From positions 1 through 6,456 of the forward strand of contig JAIUYC010000234.1 in NCBI GenBank assembly GCA_020216575.1: a stretch of 6,456 bases of DNA, read 5' to 3'. This document shows, piece by piece, positions 1-3,980 of the stretch; the first letter of the stretch is position 1, and every line of letters begins with the position of its first letter. Source of the DNA: Coleofasciculus sp. S288 (GTDB taxonomy: Bacteria; Cyanobacteriota; Cyanobacteriia; Cyanobacteriales; Coleofasciculaceae). The notes beneath the pieces were generated by a model, which ran no database searches, was not told the origin of the DNA, and worked only from the letters and a program-made list of their open reading frames with translations. Made by a program: the position numbers and the translations under genes.

Positions 1-2
1 AG

Positions 3-569
3 GAATTTGCCAAGAAACCCTCTCAAGTTGTTATTGTAGTAGACTCTTCCAATTCGATGTCGGGTGGCAAACTACCTGCCGTGCAGAATACCCTGCGCCA
101 TTACATCGAAAATTTGGGACCGAAAGAGCGAGTTGCCCTAATTGACTTTGACTGGGAAATTCGTCCTCCAGTCGAGGTGGATGGTACTCCCCAAGGACGC
201 GATCGCGGTATGGAGTTTATTGCTAACCTGCAAGTGGATGGCGGCACCCAATTATACGATGCTGCCCTCTATGCTCGTAACTGGTTACAGCAGAATCGGC
301 GCGAGGATGCGATTAATGCTGTGGTGGTTCTAACCGATGGGGAAGATACTAATTCCGACATTAATCTCGAACAACTGCGTCAAGAACTGGAAAAAAGTAA
401 TTTCAACAGCGAACAACGCATTGCTTTTTTCACGATTGGATATGGGAATGAAGGGGAATTCAATCCTAAAGTTCTTCAACAAATTGCTCAACTCAATGGT
501 GGTTACTACCGCAAGGGGGACCCTCGAACGATTTCATCTTTAATGTCGGATTTGCAGCTGGAGTTTTAA
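3..569 (+). CDS. VWA domain protein, C-terminal part (5' end outside window)
   Basis: The frame is open from the left edge and ends at TAA 567-569, so 188 residues are visible. An ATG at 57 lies inside the first VWA motif and cannot be the real start. The visible part is almost exactly one von Willebrand A domain. A hydrophobic first strand (VVIVVD) leads into DSSNS (visible residues 14-18, the DxSxS metal site), followed by the loop threonine in GGTQLYDA (residue 82) and the aspartate of VLTDGED (residue 112). The MIDAS site is therefore complete and probably binds Mg2+ or another divalent ion to hold a ligand. The protein ends soon after a GGYYRKGDP segment. From memory, that ending resembles cyanobacterial proteins that fuse an extracellular solute-binding domain to a C-terminal VWA domain, but the N-terminal half is missing, so this is inference. 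Function and ligand are unknown. The next gene, clpC, faces it. Confidence 0.9.
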   Translation, partial: EFAKKPSQVVIVVDSSNSMSGGKLPAVQNTLRHYIENLGPKERVALIDFDWEIRPPVEVDGTPQGRDRGMEFIANLQVDGGTQLYDAALYARNWLQQNRREDAINAVVVLTDGEDTNSDINLEQLRQELEKSNFNSEQRIAFFTIGYGNEGEFNPKVLQQIAQLNGGYYRKGDPRTISSLMSDLQLEF

Positions 570-595
570 GCTAGAGTTTTAGTTTGTGAACGAAC

Positions 596-620
596 CACAG
601 AGGCACAGAGTCCACAGAGG
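596..620. repeat. CACAGAG short repeat cluster
   Basis: CACAGAG occurs three times, at 596-602, 604-610 and 613-619, separated by one or two bases. It lies just after the VWA gene and is followed by a purine-rich AGAGAAAGAGAGG run. From memory, very similar strings are scattered through intergenic regions of filamentous cyanobacteria. No coding potential is seen. Confidence 0.6.
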
Positions 621-640
621 AGAGAAAGAGAGGTTTTATA

Positions 641-675
641 GCAGAGGGCAGAGGGCAAAAGGTAGAGGGCAGAAG
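641..675. repeat. Heptanucleotide tandem repeat, consensus GCAGAGG, 5 units
   Basis: Five contiguous 7-base units can be read: GCAGAGG (641-647), GCAGAGG (648-654), GCAAAAG (655-661), GTAGAGG (662-668) and GCAGAAG (669-675). The first two are identical and the others differ at one or two positions. The 7-base period matches the short tandemly repeated repetitive (STRR) class known in heterocystous cyanobacteria. Membership of a particular STRR family is not claimed. Confidence 0.75.
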
Positions 676-740
676 GTTTATTACTGATACGTGGTCATTT
701 TAGTTGTTAAATCTGTCCTAACCTTTATGGCTACAGCTAT

Positions 741-769
741 AAAAAAAGCCCTGTCAGTAGACAGGGCTT
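741..769 (-). terminator. Intrinsic terminator of clpC
   Basis: The arms AAGCCCTGTC (746-755) and GACAGGGCTT (760-769) form a perfect 10-bp stem with a 4-base loop (756-759). Read on the minus strand, the stem runs straight into seven T residues (complement of A741-747). It begins seven bases after the clpC stop codon. This is a textbook Rho-independent terminator for leftward clpC transcription. On the plus strand it is followed only by a broken T run (TTGTTCATCTT), so any role in stopping the convergent VWA transcript would be weaker. Confidence 0.92.
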
Positions 770-776
770 GTTCATC

Positions 777-3257
777 TTAGCCGACAGGTTGGAGTAACCT
801 GGTTTGCGGTTTACCAGGCAGTACCTTTACCTGACCGTTATCATCGATATCAACGACTGCGGTGTCTCCTTCGTCAATCTGACCGGATAGCATTGCTTCA
901 GCTAAGCTATCTTCCAGGAGGCGCATGATTGCCCGTCGTAAGGGTCGAGCACCGTAATTGGGATCGTAGCCTTCTTGCACCAAGCGCTCTTTGAAGCGTT
1001 CCGTAACTTCTAGCGTGATGCCCTGTTCAAGGAGTCGCGTGGAGACGTCACGAAGCAGGATGTCAGCGATTTGCTTGACCTCATCCTTCGTTAGCTGACG
1101 GAAGACGATAATTTCGTCGAGGCGATTAAGGAATTCAGGACGGAAGTATTGCTTGAGGTCTTCGTTCACCTTATCGCGGATTCGATTGTACTTTGCCTCT
1201 GCTTGGTTGTCGGCGTCTTCAAAGCCAAAACTACTGCCACCTTTCTCGATCGCCCGAGAACCGATATTGGAGGTCATAATAATCAGCGTGTTCTTGAAGT
1301 CTACCGTGCGACCCCGAGCATCGGTCAACCGTCCGTCATCCAACAGTTGCAACAAGGTGTTGAAGACATCGGGATGAGCTTTTTCGACTTCGTCGAACAA
1401 AATCACGGTGTAGGGCTTGCGCCGGACAGCTTCGGTGAGTTGACCCCCTTCGTCATACCCAACATATCCCGGAGGCGAACCAATTAGCTTGGAGACGGTG
1501 TGAGATTCCATGAACTCGGACATATCGAGTCGAATCATCGCCTCTTCTGAACCGAAGAAGTACGCCGCTAAGGCCTTGGTGAGTTCCGTCTTACCGACTC
1601 CAGTAGGACCGGAGAAGATAAAGCTAGCGATGGGTCGATTGGGATTCTTTAACCCAACTCTTGCCCGACGAATGGCACGAGAGACGGCTTTGACAGCATC
1701 ATCTTGACCGATGACGCGCTCATGCAGAGCGTCTTCTAGGTGGATCAGCCGTTCGGATTCGGATTCGGTCAGCTTGTTAACTGGGACGCCAGTCCAAGAT
1801 GCGACGATATGAGCGATGTCTTCCTCATCAACGATGGGGGTAATGAAATCTTGAGCTTCTTCGGTTTCGGCTAACGCTTTGAGTTGAGCTTCAATGTCCA
1901 ACTCGCGATCGCGTAACTCTCCCGCCTTCTCAAAATCCTGAACCTTGACTGCATCATTTTTTTCTTGGGTAACCTGACGCAGTTCTCGCTTCAGTTCTTT
2001 GAGTGCAGGTGAAACTTGAGAGTTCATCAAATGGATGCGGCTTCCCGCTTCATCAATCAGGTCAATTGCTTTATCGGGCAAGTAGCGGTCTGAGATGTAG
2101 CGGTCTGAGAGCTTAGCAGCAGCCTCTAGTGCAGCATCCGAAATTTCTACTTTGTGGTGTTGCTCGTAAGCCTCACGCAACCCTCGCAGAATTTCAATTG
2201 TCTCTTCCACCGAGGGTTCTCCCACTCTCACAGGCTGGAAGCGGCGTTCTAGTGCGGCATCCTGCTCGATGTGCTTGCGGTATTCATCGAGAGTCGTAGC
2301 GCCCAAGCACTGCATTTCGCCGCGTGCGAGGGCAGGTTTGAGGATGTTCGCCGCATCCATACTGCCTTGAATGGCTCCTGCACCTACCATCGTGTGAATT
2401 TCGTCAATCATCAAGATGATGTTGCCGGCTTGACGAACTTCCTCCACAATCTGGGTGAGACGTTCTTCAAAGTCCCCTCTATAGCGAGTTCCTGCTACCA
2501 GCGAACCCATATCCAAGCTGATCACCTGCTTGTCTTCTAAGAGTTCGGGAACGCTTTTGTCTACAATGCGTTGGGCAAGTCCTTCGGCAAGCGCTGTTTT
2601 ACCGACTCCAGGTTCCCCAATTAATACAGGGTTATTCTTGGTACGACGCCCCAGAATCTGAATGACTCGCTCAATTTCCTTGACACGACCGACAACTGGG
2701 TCAAGTTTGCCTTCGGCGGCTAGGCGGGTGAGATTGGTGCCAAACTCTTCCAAGGTCGCTGTCTTGCTCGATCCACCTCCCAGGCTCGAAGCCCCTTGTC
2801 CTCTGGGTGCAGTAGCGGCAGCGACTTCTCCTAATGCTTTAATCACGGCATTGCGGACATTTCCTAAGTCAGTGTCCAGGTTTTGCATGACTTTGGCTGC
2901 AACACCGTCCTTGTCCTGGGTGATTGCCAGCAACAAGTGTTCCGTACCGATGTAGTTGTGTCCGAGTTGGTTTGCTTCTTTAAAGGATTGCTCGAAGATG
3001 CGCTTCGCTTTCGGGGTGAAGGGAAGTTCAGTAGGGAGAAAGCCAGAACCTCTACCGATCAGATTTTCTACTTCTTTGCGTGCCTTTTCCAGGGTGATGC
3101 CGAAGTCTTTCAGGACTTTAGCTGCCACACCTGTTCCTTCGCCAATCAACCCCAGGAGAATCTGCTCGGTTCCCACGAGGTTGTGTCCCAGGCGACGTGC
3201 CTCCTCCTGGGCGAGCATAATGGCTTTGATGGCTCTGTCTGTGAAATGTTCAAACAT
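777..3257 (-). CDS. clpC: ATP-dependent Clp protease ATP-binding subunit ClpC (Hsp100 family)
   Basis: This complete 826-residue protein has the normal ClpC length. Hsp100 AAA+ hexamers unfold proteins and thread them into a Clp protease core in the cytosol. Visible domains: two Clp-N repeats (about 1-70 and 78-145); AAA1 with Walker A GEPGVGKT (214-221), pore loop GTRYRG (256-261), Walker B ILMIDE (281-286) and arginine pair in ALERRF (338-339); a short middle domain with a UVR-type helix (about 432-452), which separates ClpC from long-M-domain ClpB; and AAA2 with Walker A GPTGVGKT (550-557), pore loop GSPPGYVG (593-600) and Walker B VILFDE (618-623). All ATPase motifs are intact. The expected ClpP-docking loop reads FGF (677-679), where family members usually have a smaller aliphatic first residue. 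The start is ATG 3257-3255, preceded by AGAGGA at good spacing, and [11 protein letters not shown] matches the usual ClpC N-terminus. The gene appears monocistronic, with its own terminator. Parts of the second N-repeat look divergent, so it may be a paralogue of the main ClpC. Confidence 0.97.
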   Translation of the reverse strand: MFEHFTDRAIKAIMLAQEEARRLGHNLVGTEQILLGLIGEGTGVAAKVLKDFGITLEKARKEVENLIGRGSGFLPTELPFTPKAKRIFEQSFKEANQLGHNYIGTEHLLLAITQDKDGVAAKVMQNLDTDLGNVRNAVIKALGEVAAATAPRGQGASSLGGGSSKTATLEEFGTNLTRLAAEGKLDPVVGRVKEIERVIQILGRRTKNNPVLIGEPGVGKTALAEGLAQRIVDKSVPELLEDKQVISLDMGSLVAGTRYRGDFEERLTQIVEEVRQAGNIILMIDEIHTMVGAGAIQGSMDAANILKPALARGEMQCLGATTLDEYRKHIEQDAALERRFQPVRVGEPSVEETIEILRGLREAYEQHHKVEISDAALEAAAKLSDRYISDRYLPDKAIDLIDEAGSRIHLMNSQVSPALKELKRELRQVTQEKNDAVKVQDFEKAGELRDRELDIEAQLKALAETEEAQDFITPIVDEEDIAHIVASWTGVPVNKLTESESERLIHLEDALHERVIGQDDAVKAVSRAIRRARVGLKNPNRPIASFIFSGPTGVGKTELTKALAAYFFGSEEAMIRLDMSEFMESHTVSKLIGSPPGYVGYDEGGQLTEAVRRKPYTVILFDEVEKAHPDVFNTLLQLLDDGRLTDARGRTVDFKNTLIIMTSNIGSRAIEKGGSSFGFEDADNQAEAKYNRIRDKVNEDLKQYFRPEFLNRLDEIIVFRQLTKDEVKQIADILLRDVSTRLLEQGITLEVTERFKERLVQEGYDPNYGARPLRRAIMRLLEDSLAEAMLSGQIDEGDTAVVDIDDNGQVKVLPGKPQTRLLQPVG

Positions 3258-3263
3258 CTGGGT

Positions 3264-3269
3264 TCCTCT
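3264..3269 (-). promoter_or_regulatory. Ribosome binding site of clpC
   Basis: On the minus strand, AGAGGA lies six bases before the ATG at 3257. This is ideal Shine-Dalgarno spacing and supports the chosen start. Confidence 0.8.
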
Positions 3270-3289
3270 TACCGAGCGATTCTAAGAAG

Positions 3290-3312
3290 AGGGTGAATTT
3301 AGAGTTCACCCT
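3290..3312 (-). promoter_or_regulatory. Hairpin in the clpC leader region
   Basis: AGGGTGAA (3290-3297) and TTCACCCT (3305-3312) form a perfect 8-bp stem with a 7-base loop, 33-55 bases upstream of the clpC ATG. If clpC transcription starts further upstream, this hairpin lies in its 5' untranslated region. Otherwise it is an operator-like dyad near the promoter. It abuts the 8-base palindrome GTTTAAAC (3314-3321). No convincing -35/-10 pair was found, so the role is open. Confidence 0.5.
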
Positions 3313-3396
3313 TGTTTAAACTTTTATGTACTTACTGATAACAATGTATCTCTCTCAGGTAAGCTTCCACAGTGGGCAAAACCGTAACCTTCAGGG

Positions 3397-3406
3397 GGAG
3401 TTACCG
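3397..3406 (+). repeat. Left target-site duplication of MITE-like element
   Basis: GGAGTTACCG directly abuts the left inverted end. It is identical to the copy at 3502-3511. An 11-base match is obtained if the G at 3396 and the G at 3501 are included. Confidence 0.7.
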
Positions 3407-3501
3407 CAATACTGCTCGGTTAACGAACGTTATCCATCGAGGCAAGCAGGGGGAGCAGGGGGAGCAGGGGAAGAGAAAACAGCCTTATCCGAGCAGTATT
3501 G
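3407..3501. mobile_element. MITE-like non-autonomous element, 95 bp
   Basis: The left end CAATACTGCTCGG (3407-3419) is exactly inverted at the right end, CCGAGCAGTATTG (3489-3501). Past these 13 bases the ends still match at TAA and one further G, giving 17 of 19 positions. The element is directly flanked by a 10-bp direct repeat, GGAGTTACCG, at 3397-3406 and 3502-3511; one more G would match if the last element base is counted. Inverted ends inside a direct target duplication are the signature of a DNA-transposon insertion. At 95 bp it cannot encode a transposase, so it would need one supplied in trans. The IS family is not identified. The interior carries a GCAGGGGGA tandem repeat. It sits 150-244 bases upstream of the clpC start. 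Confidence 0.72.
3446..3472 (+). repeat. 9-base tandem repeat GCAGGGGGA, 3 units
   Basis: The units are GCAGGGGGA (3446-3454), GCAGGGGGA (3455-3463) and GCAGGGGAA (3464-3472). They lie inside the MITE-like element. This G-rich array may have expanded by slippage. Similar G-rich short repeats are familiar from cyanobacterial spacers (from memory). Confidence 0.75.
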
Positions 3502-3511
3502 GGAGTTACCG
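3502..3511 (+). repeat. Right target-site duplication of MITE-like element
   Basis: GGAGTTACCG directly follows the right inverted end. Removing 3407-3511 would restore a single uninterrupted copy, as expected for an empty site. Confidence 0.7.
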
Positions 3512-3551
3512 TCTCTCCAGCGCAGTCAAAGGGAAAAAGTAAACAGTAAAA

Positions 3552-3578
3552 CGCCTCCCTGGCTGGTAGGTAGAGGCG
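3552..3578 (-). terminator. GC-rich hairpin, possible leftward terminator or attenuator
   Basis: CGCCTC (3552-3557) pairs with GAGGCG (3573-3578). Inside it CCT (3558-3560) pairs with AGG (3568-3570), with a two-base bulge and a 7-base loop. On the minus strand the stem is followed by TTTTACTGTTTACTTTTT, which resembles an imperfect terminator tail. No gene on the minus strand ends here, so it may terminate a small leftward transcript, act in a long clpC leader, or be fortuitous. Confidence 0.35.
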
Positions 3579-3679
3579 AATACGCAGAGGATAAGGGCAA
3601 AAAACTATTCAATTGGATGTTTGCCTGATCAGTGGGACACTCATTCGACGACAGCTAGAAGCGCGAGGAGCGAGCAAGT

Positions 3680-3699
3680 GTTCGTCTACAAAGACGAGC
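3680..3699. repeat. Inverted repeat next to a HIP1 site
   Basis: TCGTCT (3682-3687) and AGACGA (3692-3697) form a stem with loop ACAA. One G-T and one G-C pair extend it to eight pairs. Its right end overlaps the first bases of the HIP1 palindrome at 3698. Function unknown. Confidence 0.5.
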
Positions 3700-3705
3700 G
3701 ATCGC
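3698..3705. repeat. HIP1 palindrome GCGATCGC
   Basis: This is one of six exact copies in the window; the others are at 199-206, 1905-1912, 3769-3776, 4332-4339 and 4737-4744. About 0.1 copy would be expected by chance in this length. This over-representation is typical of many cyanobacterial genomes and is the main compositional clue to the host. Confidence 0.9.
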
Positions 3706-3720
3706 AAGGCTAAAGCCCTT
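3706..3720. repeat. Small hairpin AAGGCTAAAGCCCTT, likely dispersed cyanobacterial repeat
   Basis: AAGG and CCTT arms flank a short C/G pair with loop TAAA and one bulged base. The following ACTACAAAC completes a phrase that I recall as a common interspersed string in filamentous cyanobacteria. That recollection cannot be verified here. Confidence 0.4.
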
Positions 3721-3768
3721 ACTACAAACAAAAAACTAGATTTTTTGTGACACTTGCGTAAGTCCTAA

Positions 3769-3776
3769 GCGATCGC
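3769..3776. repeat. HIP1 palindrome GCGATCGC
   Basis: This is the second HIP1 copy in the divergent spacer, about 110 bases upstream of the exoprotein start. Confidence 0.9.
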
Positions 3777-3871
3777 AGCTAGGCGTAATTTTTGAGTATC
3801 TTGCATAAATGTCCCAGAAAAAGGTGATATCTACTCCAACTACATCGCAAAGATTGTCGTTTGTTGTTGCT

Positions 3872-3877
3872 AAGGGG
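3872..3877 (+). promoter_or_regulatory. Probable ribosome binding site of the exoprotein gene
   Basis: AAGGGG lies 10 bases before ATG 3888, slightly long spacing but usable. It favours ATG 3888 over the internal ATG at 3945, which would remove most of the signal peptide. Confidence 0.5.
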
Positions 3878-3887
3878 CAAACTCAGG

Positions 3888-3980
3888 ATGACTCAGATTC
3901 AGGTGTATCGGAGATGTCAGCTAGGAGTAGTGAGTGTTCTGGCAATGAGTGGAGCAATCGTTGGCAATTGTGCCTTTGCC
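3888..3980 (+). other. Signal peptide of the exoprotein (residues 1-31)
   Basis: The n-region MTQIQVYRRCQ carries two arginines. It is followed by a hydrophobic stretch (LGVVSVLAMSGAIVG) and an AFA motif before Q32. This fits Sec export and signal peptidase I. The long ESPR extension found on some autotransporters and TPS proteins is absent. Confidence 0.8.

Larger units (their letters stand above)
3258..3887. other. Non-coding, repeat-rich spacer between divergent clpC and exoprotein genes
   Basis: No credible gene is seen in these 630 bases on either strand; the open frames are short, low in complexity or run through repeats. Starting from the clpC side it holds the leader hairpin (3290-3312), a MITE-like insertion (3407-3501), a GC-rich hairpin (3552-3578), an 8-bp hairpin with one G-T pair (3680-3699), HIP1 (3698-3705), a small repeat-like hairpin (3706-3720), an AT hairpin (arms 3728-3735 and 3741-3748, loop CTAGA) and a second HIP1 (3769-3776). 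Promoters for both flanking genes must lie here or overlap it, but none could be placed with confidence. Confidence 0.8.

Noticed and set aside
57..59. ATG 57 as the true start of the VWA gene
   Set aside because: The same frame is open to the window edge and encodes the first strand and DxSxS motif upstream of this ATG, so the gene begins outside the window.
142..543. Two plus-strand frames overlapping the VWA gene
   Set aside because: They are out-of-frame shadows of a gene with an intact MIDAS motif set.
596..675. CRISPR-like array
   Set aside because: Units are 7-8 bases and adjacent or nearly so, with no unique spacers of 30-40 bases.
1149..3296. Several plus-strand open frames opposite clpC
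   Set aside because: They are antisense shadows of a well-conserved gene and resemble no known protein.
3290..3321. Rightward intrinsic terminator after the dyad
   Set aside because: The tail on the plus strand (TGTTTAAACTTTT) is broken and no rightward gene ends there.
3326..3628. 100-codon plus-strand open frame in the spacer
   Set aside because: It runs straight through the MITE-like element and its G-rich tandem repeat, has no ribosome binding site and no recognisable protein character.
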